Assembly: GCF_029168945.1 (NCBI RefSeq)
Contig: NC_083603.1
Coordinates: 35,189,396 to 35,253,395, forward strand
DNA: 64,000 nt
Reading direction: 5' to 3'
Origin: Cannabis sativa
Taxonomy: Eukaryota; Streptophyta; Magnoliopsida; Rosales; Cannabaceae
Shown: positions 22,479 to 33,126 of the stretch, in pieces
How positions within the stretch are numbered: position 1 is the stretch's first letter
Layout of the letters: every line of letters begins with the position of its first letter
Position numbers and translations under genes: made by a program
The notes under the pieces: model-generated
Databases searched by the model: none
Seen by the model: the letters and a program-made list of their open reading frames with translations, nothing else
Told to the model about the DNA's origin: nothing

Positions 22479-23489
22479 TCATGTACTAGGTGTCGTATCA
22501 GGCTTTGCAGCGATGTGTGACTGACTTAGGAGTTTCTGGAGTGCCTCTAACTGCGCTTTAGTGAACGGTGATGAATCAGATGTGTCCCCATTTCCTACAA
22601 CAGCAGCAGTATTTAGAGTGACAGCGACGTTCCCGTGACTCTCTTTGTCTTTCCATGATTTCGGCTTCCAATCGGCAGGCATTCCATGAAGTTTCCCGCA
22701 AGTATCTCTAAAATGCCTGGGTTTACGACAGTGATCACACCATTGTCGACCCTTTTGCTGTCCTTTTGCAGCAAAAGCAGAGGATTCTTGAGTAGGAGGA
22801 AGAGAAGCACCCGTCATGACCTTCTTTCTGCTTTCTTCCTGTCGAACCTCTGAGAATGCTTCTTTCACAGTTGGAAGTGGCTTGATACTCATGATTCTAC
22901 TCCTGACAGCATCAAGTTCCTTGTTGAGACCATGAAGAAATTTGAAAGTTCTCCTTTTCTCTACAATACTCATGTATAGAGCAGTATCATCTGCACACTT
23001 CCAAGAATAAGTTTCAAATAAATCTAATTGATGCCAAAAATGAGTAAGAGTGTTAAAATATTGTGTGACTGTAGTATCTTCTTGGCGGAGATCATAAAGA
23101 GAAGCTTCAATCTCAAATAATTCTGATGTATTATCAGTACTAGAATAAGAATCTTTGACAGCATCCCAAAGTTCCTTGGCAGTCGAATATAAGATAAAAT
23201 TTTCTCCTATATCATTATTCATTGAACTAACAAGCCAAGATTTGATCATGTGGTTATCTGTTTTCCAATTTTTATACTTTGGATCGTCTGGTTTTGGAGT
23301 CTCAATCTCCCCTGTGAGATATTCTTCCTTCCCCTTTCCACCGATATACATCATTACTGACTGTGACCATTGAAGATAATTATGGCCATTGAACTTGTGA
23401 GATGAAGAACCTATTGATGCATGTGGATTAGAGAGGGTTGATGGATAGGAGGATGTATCTGAGTTTAGGCTATCTTTTCCAGTAGCCAT
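22479..23489 (-). pseudogene. Element B gag
   Basis: 336 codons from MATGKDSLNSD. It has the copia Gag_3-type opening (HKFNGHNYLQWSQSVMMYI), LVSSMNNDIGENFILYSTAKELWDAV, FLHGLNKELDAVRSRIMS and a CCHC knuckle CDHCRKPRHFRDTC (residues ~253-266), then GMPADWKPKS. The frame stops at a tga at 22479. Past that stop it runs in frame through HLDMQG, the C target site and into the protease motif on the other side of C. The tga is therefore a point mutation inside one gag-pol ORF rather than a natural Gag end. Confidence 0.88.
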
Positions 23490-23654
23490 GAAGAATGTGA
23501 TGCGTTGAAAAGATGAGAAGGGCTGGTGCGAATTTAGGGGCTGGTGCGATTTTAGGCTGGTTAAAAAAAATACGACTGAGATGGGACTGGTGCGATTAGG
23601 GCAGAGAAGAAAAGAAAAAAAATAAGCGATTAGGGCTTAGAAATTTTTTTAACC
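23490..23654 (-). other. Element B short leader
   Basis: Between the primer-binding site and the gag ATG. GC content is mixed and no other feature is seen. Confidence 0.6.
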
Positions 23655-23667
23655 GGCTCTGATACCA
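23655..23667 (-). other. Element B primer-binding site
   Basis: Minus-strand TGGTATCAGAGCC starts immediately after the LTR end. It matches the 3' end of plant initiator tRNA-Met, the usual copia primer. Confidence 0.88.
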
Positions 23668-23870
23668 TGTAGATTTTTGAATAATGGCTTGAATTATTTT
23701 ATTCACCAAAGAATTACATATAAATAGATATATTACAAAGCTATACACATAACTTAGGTCAACTAATCTCCTAAAAATTAGGGATATACAATATATATTA
23801 AAGAATAAGATAATTCTAATTCCTAAATAATTGATACACAATAAATATAAAATACTTACATAATTCTACA
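23668..23870 (-). repeat. Element B 5' LTR
   Basis: 203 bp, TGTAGATTTTTG to ATTCTACA. By eye about nine substitutions separate it from the copy at 8852-9054. Confidence 0.92.
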
Positions 23871-24051
23871 AAATCAAATTCATTAAGGATGACAAAAGCA
23901 TGTAGTACCGGGATTAAAAGCTGCCCGGTCAGCCCGTTGTCCAAAAAATAAAAAATAATTCAAAGTTTAAAAACTGCTTTGCCGATCATGATGTCTTAGA
24001 AAAGGCCTTGAGGTCGAATAAGATATATAAAAAAAAGATAAAAAGAAGTGT

Positions 24052-26767
24052 TTAAACAGCTGGAGTCCCAGGCTCTTGGTTCGGTTCTTCTGGGCCAACT
24101 GCAGTAGGAGGATCTGTTGTTTGAACAGGAGAAGCATCAGCAGCCTGACCGGAGATTGAAGCAGCTTGGCTGGAGGTTGAAGTAGCCGCCTCATTCCCAC
24201 CATAAGCCACTTGGGCTGCGCATTACTCAAGGTACATGTCCTTGGCGTCGCCTAAGTAGTCAAAGTGGGCCCGGGGATTAGCCTTCCAGAAATCGAAGAA
24301 GAGCTCGAGACCGGCTGTCTCCAAGGCATTGACCTTCTCCTTCAACCTGTCCACCTCGGCCGAAAGCTCCCCCTCCTTGGCGTCCTTCTCCTCCTTCATC
24401 CGAAGAAGAATTGCTCGCAGAGAAGTCCTCTCATCCTGAAGACTGTTTACCTCAGTAGATAAGATCTCGATGGTCTCCTCAAAACGGTAAGCAGCCTCGA
24501 GATCCTTTGTCAGCACGAAAATCTTCTTCTCAGCAGCGAACAACATCTTGTTGGCCTCTCCCAACTCCAACCGCACACCTCCGGCTTCTGCCCTGGCTTC
24601 CTTAGCTTTCTTCTTTGCCAAGTCCGCCTCTGCCTTCAAGGTGTCGGACAGAGTCGCGCTCTTGGAAGCAACAAACTTAACCCGGGAGTAAGTGTAGGCC
24701 AACTTCAGACCGGCCTGCACAGAGGAAAAACTTTAGCATATGGAGCTAAGTGTGGAAAGTTAAAGGGAAGTATCAAAGAAGACCTACCCTGGTGAACTCC
24801 TTCAAGACTCCACCAACCAATACATCCAAAGACGAGTCGTTGTCAACACCAGCCAGTTGCTCACTGACCTCAGGAACGAGCCGGGTGATATAGTGGGCCA
24901 GCATCTCCTTGCCCTTTTTGGCCTCTGAAAGCACTGACAGAGGTGGAGTTGGTGCCTGCACCCGCTCAGGATCAGTCCTGATCAGTTCAGACCCAGCCGT
25001 TGGTGGCCCAGACTCCTTGGACTTGGCAGACTTGGGGGTAGAGGGGTTTGCAGCAGTCAGCTCCTCAGAAAGATCAATGACCTCTCCGGAAGGTCTCTTT
25101 TCCTTTGAAGAGGACCCCTCACTGCCCTTGGACTTCTTGGCCGGAGGAGAGGCGCTAGAGCTTCCGCCCATTCTCTTCCTCAGAGCATTGATCATCTGCC
25201 GAGACATGTCTGCACAGAACAAAAACAGTATGGTTAGAAAACAGCCATTAGAAAGCACAAGGCATGAAAATCAAGAAGCTCAAGAACAAAATAAAGTAAA
25301 ATGTAAGGTGACCGCCCACACAAGACTCAGAAGTCCATCATCACCTGACATCGATCTTATCTCAGACATGACAGCTTTCCCTTTCCCGAACACGGGAGGA
25401 GATGGCCGAATAGGTAAAATGACCTCCCTTATGCGAATTGCATGTTTAACAGGCCTGGGCGAGGCCGGGAGTTTCTTCTTCCTCTTCAACGGAGACACCT
25501 GCTCGTCCTCGGCCTCATCTTCAGGATTCAAAGGCTCCTGAGCATACTTTTTGGCCCTGACACCTCCTTTCAACTTAGCTTCATGCTTCAGTTGAATCAA
25601 CTCATTCTCCGGATGAGCTCATTCAGGCCGGCCAGTAGCAGATTTCCTCTTCTTCCCCATCACGGACTTAGGAGAAAAGTCCTCGGGATGGAGCCCAAAC
25701 TTCACAAGATTATCATCGGAGGTCAACTGAATAATATTCTTGTCTTCCCCCGGCTACCCGGCAAGTTTTTGAGCTCTATCCCTAAGAGCAAGAGTGAGGG
25801 GAGGACAGTGATATGTCAAAATCTGCTGAAACCGAGTCCGGGAAATTCTCGGATCCTTCACCATAGAGTACTCATCAGCAAAACGCCCTATTTTGCTGAT
25901 GGCCTTGGCATCCGTGCTGGTCAACCACTTGAAGCCTGGCTGAGACAAATAGAAGTACCCCGACCTGCCTTATTTGGGGGTGGACCTCAAATCAAAGAAC
26001 CAGGCAACCTCGTGGGGAGAAGGAGTACCCCATCCTTGGGAAGCATAGAGGACGAAGAGGGTGGACAAATACTTAATGCCCTAATGAGTGATTTGGGTCG
26101 GGCAGAGACCAAAGAAGTCTGGCACATCCTTGAAGTACCTGTGCAAGGGCATCAACGCTCCTTGCTGACGATGGGCCCCCGACCAGGCGCACATCCCCTT
26201 GTCAGGGTTAGTGGCACGGTTAGTATGAGCAGGAATGTAGCAGTCCAGGTCGCCCAGGTACCCATCCTGGTCAAGAGTTCGAAGGCGTGCCTCCGTAATC
26301 ATGGACGGAGGACTTACCCACGTGGCGCCCAAGGCACCCTGCCCTCTATGAGGAACTGCCGCAGCAAGCTCCTCACTGACGTAGTCCACGCCCTCGACCA
26401 AGACGCCTCCGTCAGCATCGACTGGCTGCCCAGCCTCGTTGTACTCCTCGTAATTTGGGGGTTCAACCTCTTCCTCTCCCTCCGCCTCGGAAGGACTGTC
26501 CGGACGCACATCGTCCAGCTCCTTAACCTCCTGGACCTCAGCGTCCCCCTCACAATCCTCCTCCATCGAGACGGCCGAATCCTGTTCAGCGCTGGGCAGA
26601 GTGGTTTTCTTTGTACGAGCCATCATCCTATGGCTGGGTACAAGGTCAGAAGAATGTCCTTCACTAGAAGGAGAACTAGAACGAAGACGAGGGTGATCCT
26701 CGTCCAGAAGTTGAAGCAAATCCTGGTCGATCTGATGTCCAAGTTCCCAAGACTCACCTGAGTTCAT
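24052..26767 (-). pseudogene. Antisense spliced gene of element D (putative gypsy-type transposon domain, coiled coil)
   Basis: One frame runs from 26767 to about 25280 with in-frame stops near 26081, 25969, 25754 and 25620. The first exon may begin at the Met at 26623 (MARTKK), since gtgagt at ~26757 looks like a splice donor. Segments PLHRYFKDVPDFFGLCPTQI and [11 protein letters not shown] match by pattern the plant Transposase_28 (putative gypsy-type) domain. Two introns follow: ~25215-25310, and 24715-24787 (gtaggt to gtgcag). After them come an acidic Ser/Pro-rich part and a long coiled coil (24223-24720, rich in Ala, Glu, Lys and Leu). A stop interrupts the end at about 24223, and the natural stop is at 24052. 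Function is unknown. Such antisense ORFs are reported in Tat-lineage gypsy elements. Base composition is much GC-richer than its surroundings. Confidence 0.7.
24715..24787 (-). other. Intron in the D antisense gene
   Basis: 73 bp with gtaggt at the donor and a pyrimidine stretch ending ctctgtgcag at the acceptor. It joins KEFTR to AGLKLAYTYSR, which places the coiled-coil part in frame. Confidence 0.7.
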
Positions 26768-27296
26768 CTACGAAAGACAACACACGAGATGAGTGTTGGA
26801 CGGAATATCAAACGATAAACAAGCAAATATGCCGACCAGGAGTACTCAACAAATTAAAGAACGGCTATGTCTAGAGAAAAGTCAGAACTCAAGAAGTCAA
26901 AAAATTTTCTTGAGTTAGGGCAAAAAAGTTCATGAAGCTTAGAATAAGCAAGATGAAAGGCGGACGCAATGCAGTTCAGAGACAAGCTCTATGGCTATAA
27001 ACCGACATGAAGACATGATAAAGAAGAATCACAGAAGTTTTCAACCCTGGGGTTTCCTAAGCATTTTTCTACATCACAGTAAAAGTTGCATTCAAAATGT
27101 AAACATGCAAAGATAAGCATAAAGGAAATCAGAAACTTACTCAAGATTCAAGTGTCTGGGTTCAAGCAACGTCAATCCAACCAGTAGTTGTATGAAGGCA
27201 CATCGGCAACTTTGAAGCCAGAAAATTTTCTTTTTGCTATGGAGCTTTCTTAGCAAAGAAGGGTGATGAAATGAGTTTATGTGCCAATGTTGTGGG

Positions 27297-27304
27297 TATT
27301 TATA
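27297..27304 (-). promoter_or_regulatory. TATA box for the D antisense gene
   Basis: Minus-strand tataaata about 530 bp upstream of the first Met. A start of transcription near 27265-27270 would give a leader reading cacaacattggcac. No coding frame lies between. Not shown by experiment. Confidence 0.5.
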
Positions 27305-27593
27305 GGCAAGTCACGAAAAGAGGTAACTGTCTCAAAGAAACCTCAGACGCCTCAGCTTCCCGCCTCAAAAACGAATATGAGAAATCAAAAGTAATCGAGC
27401 GCAACCGTCACCTGTGGAGAGAGAAAATCAGATTTCAAAATATTGATTGTCAGAGCATTTATTAGCCGAAAACTGAAGGGACGCCAAGTCAGCTTCACAT
27501 CGAGTCTCGAACGATCACGCTCGACACGTGTCCCCATCCAAAAGCAGAATCAACTCGGATGAAGTCTACACGCAACTTCAGAAGTCTCGTACA

Positions 27594-27607
27594 GACTTGG
27601 GGGCAAA
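27594..27607 (+). other. Element D polypurine tract
   Basis: gacttgggggcaaa immediately precedes TGTTATCCC. This fixes the plus orientation of D, opposite to the gene at 24052-26767. Confidence 0.65.
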
Positions 27608-28303
27608 TGTTATCCCAAATTTTGCACTATGATGTGGCATCATGGGAATGGTGACACGTGGAGTCCACTTGCAACATCTACTCGTGAAGACAGGCCGAGC
27701 AGGATGCCTCGCTGGCATGTACTGAATAAGATATTCATCGATCCGTGCAGAGCAATCAACACTTAGCGAATTCAGCTTTCGCATCATGAGTCATCAGCTC
27801 AATCCCTATAACTCAGGGATCAATTTACGTGGGTACGGCATACACACGATCCCACTATCAGTGTACTCGGCCTCAATCCCACGATCCTTGCATTTAGCAT
27901 TGATCCCACGATCTTTCTGTTTATGCGCATTGTAACGAGAGGGGAAACTCTTCCTCCTCAAGTTTCCCAACCCTATAAATAGTGATACATGTTCACTGTG
28001 CAAAGGGGACCGAGAGATTGAAAGTCGATACGCAGCTAAGCTAAGACTATATTATTATCTAAGAATTATATATTCAGAGATACTTTTGTAAGAGCTATAA
28101 GAAAAGGAATCTTCTTCCTTGTTCTTGAGCCAATACAAATAACGAGGATTAGGCTATTACCGAACTGCTCGGGGCTGAAGCTCTATAAAATTCCCGTGTC
28201 TTATTATTGCTTTATTATATATATATATATATATATCGTTACGACATATTCTTTATCGCTTATAAAATAGACTCATTTTAGTTGGCTAACAGCGAAGTCA
28301 ACA
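27608..28303 (+). repeat. Element D 3' LTR
   Basis: About 696 bp from TGTTATCCC to GTCAACA. It includes a TATA box (tataaata, 27974-27981) with a likely start near 28005, and an (at)n run at ~28207-28234. The right end is chosen by the TG...CA rule; without the 5' LTR in the window it cannot be confirmed. Confidence 0.6.
27974..27981 (+). promoter_or_regulatory. TATA box in the D LTR
   Basis: tataaata preceded by cccaaccc. Spacing to a candidate start (ctgtgcaaaggggacc) is about 25-30 bp. Confidence 0.55.
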
Positions 28304-29130
28304 AAGTGAATCAGTTAAAATTACTTGCATTGAGATCAGTCTCTGGAAGTGTCAAGAGGACTATGATATTATTTCTCATCATTTTCTTTCAAGTTTGTTT
28401 TCCCAAATCAAATTGGGGAAATTACAGTTTGGTTGGTCTAATGAGTACTATATAAAAGTTTTATGTAATCATTTGATTTAATTGCGCCATAGATAATTTC
28501 TATACAATTATACCCATCAAGAATGATAATTCTCTTCTACAATAGTATCAATATGACTTGAGCCCCATTTACCAAGAAACTATAAATAAATATCTACAAC
28601 TCATGGGCTTAGGAAGTAAGTAATTTAGTACTATGAACTTATTACCTCATGGTTATCAGAGAATGTATACGCATGCAATTGAAGTTAGAATAATGGTCAG
28701 TAGTATTGACACAATGTTTACGGCATTGTTGTCAGGGAAATCAAGACCTAAAATCTTCTTTACTATTTGTCCAAGTTTTCTAACAACCTAAAATCTTCTA
28801 CAGATTAGCAAGTGGGAATCAAAGAAAAAGAATCGGAGAGCCGTAGAGGAGTAGCCTAGATTTTTGTCGAGGATAAGAGATGGAGAAGAAAGAGAAATTG
28901 TTGTGTTTTAAGAAGAATACAAAGAGAGGAAAGAAAGAGAGATGGGTGCGGGCTGTGCTCCTTAGTGCGTGTGGGTGGCTGGAGGGCGAACGACGACCAA
29001 AAAATGGTTGGATTTGGCTCTGGTTTGGCTGCGCTCTTTGGTGTGTGCGGTTGGTTAGGGTTGGGAAGGAAGAAGAGAAAGAGATGGGGTGTGGGCTGGC
29101 TAGCTAAGGCTGGTTTTATTTTTTTTTTTT
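28304..29130. other. No gene recognised
   Basis: Mixed-composition sequence right of D. A 75-codon open frame at 28880-29107 has a Trp-, Gly- and Lys-rich product unlike a known protein and is probably not a gene. A purine-rich gaaagaaagag stretch runs at ~28875-28945. Confidence 0.5.
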
Positions 29131-29248
29131 TAAATTAAGACCCAACCTCGGCGGGTCCAATTGAAACAGCCGAGATAGGGTACTGTTGTACCTTACATAG
29201 GGAATCACCGAAATTGAGGTGTCGAGATTGTCCAATTTTTTAGTAGTG
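29131..29248. mobile_element. CACTA-like terminus (right end)
   Basis: The sequence ends ttttttagtagtg at 29248, the complement of CACTACTAAAAAA, a typical En/Spm-type terminal motif. It is preceded by a GC-richer subterminal stretch (cctcggcggg, cagccgagat). The opposite end was not found. Confidence 0.4.
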
Positions 29249-29520
29249 TATATTAATTAATAATATTATATTAAATTTAATTGATTTTTACCAAAAAAAA
29301 AATGCTCAATGCGATCTTTTCAATAAAAAAATAATTAATGAGCATATATACGTTTGATAATTAGCTTATATATTATTTGCTCTTTTATAGCTCACTAGCA
29401 TTATATTTTTTAGCAGCTAAAATATTTGTAGTGACATAATATGCATTAAACATATTAATTTGGTTTTATATTTTATCGTCACTAAGTAATTAGTTGGTAT
29501 ATATAAAACCAACAATCTCA

Positions 29521-29600
29521 ATAGTTCAGGGGGCATTTTTAACGACCTTAAAAGTTCAGGGGGCATGATTTGGTACATGTCAAAGTTCAGGGGGCAAAAA
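29521..29600. repeat. Three spaced copies of agttcagggggca
   Basis: Copies begin near 29523, 29552 and 29583, spaced about 30 bp. Such spaced direct repeats are seen near the ends of some plant DNA transposons; the parent element is not identified. Confidence 0.6.
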
Positions 29601-30000
29601 TCATAATTAGCCTAATAATAAATGTAAGTATAAATTTTTTAGGACTAATATTTTATTCATTGAAACTCTTTAACATTTACCAACCAAACATTTTGTCACA
29701 AATTGAGGATTTTTAATACTAAATAATTTTAGTCACCAAAATTTAGTGCTCCCGCCACAACTATTAATTTGACACTAAAGTTTTAGTGACTAAGTACAAT
29801 TTTAGTCAATAAAAATAGCAAACAGTGAATAAAAATTAGTCGTTGATTCCTTTGGTTCCATTTAAATATTATTTTATGACTAAATATGTCTGCGACTAAA
29901 TATTAGTCATAAAAGCTAACTATTAGTGACTAAGTTGATTAAGTCACAAAAAATTTAGTCGCTGAAAACTTATTTTCTTGTAGTATGACTATTTTATTTT
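29601..30000. mobile_element. Non-autonomous CACTA-like fragment
   Basis: Many copies of ttagtgactaa-type words in both orientations. The stretch closes ttattttcttgtagta near 29996, close to the En/Spm right end (ttttcttgtagtg) with its last base changed. No coding sequence. Confidence 0.45.
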
Positions 30001-30100
30001 GAAATAGAAGGAAACACCATTCTAAAGAAAAAATTTCATAATTTTTTTATCATTCTTTTTATACATTTTACATTTAGATCCTGTTATCCCAACTCAATCT

Positions 30101-30488
30101 CACTACACCAAAAATAGGTTCTAATAACACTTAAAAATGTCACAATTTTATAATTTTAGTATTATTTATACATTTTGTAACATTTGTAAGAAATGTGGGA
30201 TATGCCCATGTGAGGTAAAGTAAAATGTTACTAAATAGTTCACTTTTAATGACACTTGAAAATGTGACTAATAAATATTTTTAATTAATTTTAAAATATT
30301 TAAAATAATTTTAGTGACATTTTAAAATTGTTATTAAACTATATTACTCACAATTATAAAAATGTCACTAAAATATTTTTATATATCATTTTAATTGTTT
30401 TTAGTTGCCTCTCAATTATAAAAATGTCATATAATTATTATTTTAGATATATAATGAAAAATAAATTACTGGTTTCTTTTACGTCATT
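30101..30488. mobile_element. CACTA-like left terminus
   Basis: Begins CACTACACCAAAAATAGG at 30101, a common plant CACTA-type end, followed by dispersed aatgtca and tgacattt subterminal words. It is interrupted at 30489 by the inverted-repeat element. The matching right end is not evident to 32189. Confidence 0.5.
30481..30488. repeat. Target-site duplication, left copy (inverted-repeat element)
   Basis: acgtcatt, repeated at 31824-31831. Confidence 0.75.
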
Positions 30489-31823
30489 TTTTTAAAGAGT
30501 AATTTGCGGCATAACCTTCTTAACTGGTCAAGTTTTTACAACTAACCCCCAATTCTAAAATTTTGGTGGTAAAACCTCCTAAACCCAAAGTTCTATTAGC
30601 ACTTAGCCCCTTCCATCTATTTTTTGCTGTTAACTGCCATGGTGGAATATCCATGTGTACACAGTGTACATGTGGCACAATTTTATTGGTCCACGTAATT
30701 ATTATTTAAAATTAAAATAAAAAATTAAAAATTAAAAATTAAAAAATTCATTTTTATATTTTTTTTCTTTTTCTTTTCTTTTCTTTTTCTTTTCTTTCTT
30801 CTTCTTCTTCTAACCCTAGCCGAACCCCCCACCCCCCCAAATTCAGCCATCATCGTCTCCATCATCTTCTTCTAACCCTAGCCGAACCCCCCACCCCCCA
30901 AAAAAATCAGCCGCATCATCATCCTAGCCGACTCCCCTCCATGCACAACCACCACCAGCAACTCCACCACCACCATTTCCATCCATCCACCCTCCTATCC
31001 ACCACGAACCAGTCACCACTTCCATTTCCACCAATCCCTAAATCGAATAACCATCTCCACGAACCAACAACTCAGTCCACCATTACCGTCAAAATCTGAA
31101 GCTTCATCACCATCACTGCCGCCATTTTCCCCCAATTTGAGAATGCAGCAGTAAGACTCCACTCCGCCCACCAGCACCTCCGTCCATCCCCACGGAGCTA
31201 AAACATCACCAGGTCTAGCGAACAACCACCAAACTCGACCTCCAGCCATCTCCACAAAACCAGCACCACGAGCTACACACAAAGAGAAAGAAAAAGAAAG
31301 AAGGACGAGAGATTTGAAAAGAGAAAAAAAAACCTGTGTTAGAAGGGGCTGATTTTAAGGGGGGGGGGGGGGGAGGGTTCGGCTAGGACGATGATGGGAC
31401 TAATTTTGGGGGGGTGGGGTGGGGGTTTGGCTAGGGTTAGAAGAAGATGATGGGGACGATGATGGCTGAATTTGGGGGGTGGGGGTGGGAGGTTCGGCTA
31501 GGGTTAGAAGAAGGAGAAGAAAGAAAAGAGAAAGAAAAGAAAAAGAAAAATAAATATAAAAATAAATTTTTTAATTTTAAATTTTTTAAATTTTTAATTT
31601 TAAATAATACTTACGTGGACCAATAAAATTGTGCCACGTGTACACTGTGTACACATGGACATTCCACCATGGCAGTTAACAGCCAAAAATAGATGGAAGG
31701 AGCTAAGTGCTAACGGAACTTGGGTTTAGGAGGTTTTACCACCAAAATTTTAGAATTGGAGGTTAGTTGCAAAAACCTAACCACTTAAGGAGATTATGCC
31801 GCAAATTACTCTTTTTAAAATTA
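30489..31823. mobile_element. Long-inverted-repeat DNA element (MULE/hAT-like, non-autonomous)
   Basis: Two arms of about 420-480 bp are inverted copies of one another (30489 to ~30912 and ~31346 to 31823), each with gagtaatttgcggcataa near the tip. Direct copies of acgtcatt flank it (30481-30488 and 31824-31831). The arms hold a pyrimidine run and ctaaccctagccgaacccc. The centre (~30913-31345) is GC-richer. One 89-codon frame in it (31013-31282, minus) is Trp- and Gly-rich and not recognised. Long arms suggest Mutator-like; an 8-bp duplication fits hAT better (a 9-bp one would have a mismatch). Confidence 0.8.
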
Positions 31824-31831
31824 ACGTCATT
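31824..31831. repeat. Target-site duplication, right copy (inverted-repeat element)
   Basis: acgtcatt, identical to 30481-30488. Confidence 0.75.
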
Positions 31832-32189
31832 GTATTTTTTATTAAATATTATATATAAAAATTCATTTCAAATATTGTACTCGTATAGTGATAAACAAAT
31901 ATATTCTAATAATAATATTATAAATAATACATATCTCAAACTAAAGTCTTAATAATTCTTAAACAACAATAGTATAACAGTATGGTTCAATAAACACTAA
32001 AAAAAATACAAACAGCAGTATTGTGCAATATCAATTACAAAGAGTGAAATAAACACCAATAACAGAAATACTTACACAAGTGTAATTTCTATATATAGCA
32101 AGAAAATTACAACATTAAGTCATGAAATTGAGTATATGATTCATGTGAAATCTACAGGAGATTAGCAAACATGTAAATATTTTTACACA
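31832..32189. other. AT-rich, no gene
   Basis: Probably the remainder of the CACTA-like sequence and the left flank of the LINE. No open frame of interest. Confidence 0.5.
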
Positions 32190-32200
32190 TTTTTTTTTTT
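32190..32200 (-). other. LINE oligo(A) tail
   Basis: Eleven T on the plus strand directly beyond the LINE 3' end. It marks target-primed reverse transcription. Confidence 0.75.
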
Positions 32201-32488
32201 GAAACATGAAATATCAACTTCATTGAAATAAAGCATTCAAATTACAAATTGGCATGAAAGTCTGCCAGAACATCAACATCATGAATGCTACGATCATAAT
32301 AGAAACAAGAGCGCCTAGCTATGAAGTGGGCAACTTTGTTTGCTAATCATCTAACAAAACGAAAACTAACATTAGGTAGAGAGGATAAGAGAACTTTACA
32401 ATCATGAGTAATCAGACCAAAGACAAAAGACATTTGTTGAAAACTAGAGACTGCTTGGGTACAGTGAGTAGACTATCAGTTTCCACCT

Positions 32489-33121
32489 CTACCATATTCC
32501 AACCTTTATCTTTGAGCCAAAAGAGTGCTTCCTTGACCCCAAGGCCTCAACAACCTCAGCCGAGAACGAGCCATGATAGTACTTGGCCACGAAGTCAATG
32601 ACCCTGCCTTCTGAATCACAAGCTACAATACCAAACCCATAGGAAATGTCTTTCTCAAAGATGGCCCCGTCAACGTTGATCTTGATCGTATTATAAGCAG
32701 GTTTAATCCAATGCTCAAAGTTGTTTCCATCTCTTATCAAAGAAGAGGATAACAAACTTGTTTTATCTTGAGCTTTTAACCAATGATCAAGAGTAGTCCA
32801 CGCTGAAGAAACAACATGAGAAGGTGAAGAAGATTTTTTGTCCCACACTAAAGAATTTCTTACCTTCCAAATCGACCAACATAGCATCACAACACGGCAA
32901 GAGATGTCTTCATCAAAGCCATTGAACACATCATGAAGAAAGTGTCCTATGGTTCCAACAAAGTTAGCATGGGTACCAATATCAGCCTTTTGGCAGCAAC
33001 TTATTGCAAAAGGACAGCTAAGTAATATATGTGAAGCAGATTCAGCAGCATGATTGCAAACAGGGCACATAGAAGAAACACTTACCCCCTTAGAGATGAG
33101 CTGAAGACAGGTAGGAAGCAC
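32489..33121 (-). pseudogene. LINE ORF2, C-terminal part (zinc-binding and RNase H-like)
   Basis: LPTCLQLISKG and CPVCNHAAESASHILLSCPFA form the second half of the zf-RVT domain. Then come RNSLVWDKKSSSPSHV, a linker, and an RNase H-like start KINVDGAIFEKDISYGFGIV with FSAEVVEALG. A frameshift near 32550 ends the frame; in the next frame the RNase H pattern (ALFWLKDKGWNMVEVETDS) continues. The N-terminal border is the target duplication atttg of element E. The missing first half of zf-RVT is at 43347-43480. Confidence 0.87.
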
Positions 33122-33126
33122 ATTTG
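33122..33126. repeat. Target-site duplication of E, left copy
   Basis: atttg, repeated at 43342-43346. Confidence 0.95.

Larger units (their letters stand above)
8852..23870 (-). mobile_element. Element B: short-LTR Ty1/copia retrotransposon, split by C
   Basis: 203-bp LTRs at 8852-9054 and 23668-23870 enclose, on the minus strand, primer site, gag (22479-23489), protease/pre-integrase, integrase, reverse transcriptase, RNase H and polypurine tract. Removing element C and one copy of its duplicated target gives about 4.96 kb, a normal copia size. The LTRs differ at about nine positions of 203 by eye, so the insertion is older than C, E or F. Flanking 5-mers (gaatg, aaatc) do not match, so no clean target duplication remains. 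Several stops and frameshifts make it inactive. Confidence 0.92.
8034..28303 (+). mobile_element. Element D: large LTR retrotransposon (3' part), host of A, B and C
   Basis: Defined by a polypurine tract (27594-27607) followed by an LTR (27608-28303) on the plus strand and by an antisense spliced gene between. An antisense extra ORF upstream of the 3' LTR and a tandem-repeat-rich 3' region are known features of the Tat lineage of plant Ty3/gypsy elements; I infer that D is one. Its gag-pol and 5' LTR would lie left of the window. D is interrupted by B (8852-23870), and A ends at its left visible edge. That 8034-8851 belongs to D is inferred from B lying between it and 23871 onward. Confidence 0.6.

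Noticed and set aside
25442..26761. Long open frame (439 codons) on the plus strand
   Set aside because: It lies exactly opposite the antisense gene of D. The minus translation has the family motifs and coiled coil, while the plus one shows no domain. GC-rich coding sequence often opens the opposite strand.
28880..29107. 75-codon frame as a gene
   Set aside because: Product is Trp-, Gly- and Lys-rich without a recognisable motif, in a purine-rich region. No supporting context.
31013..31282. 89-codon frame in the inverted-repeat element as a captured gene
   Set aside because: Trp- and Gly-rich translation of a CA/CC-rich tract. Nothing recognisable without a search.
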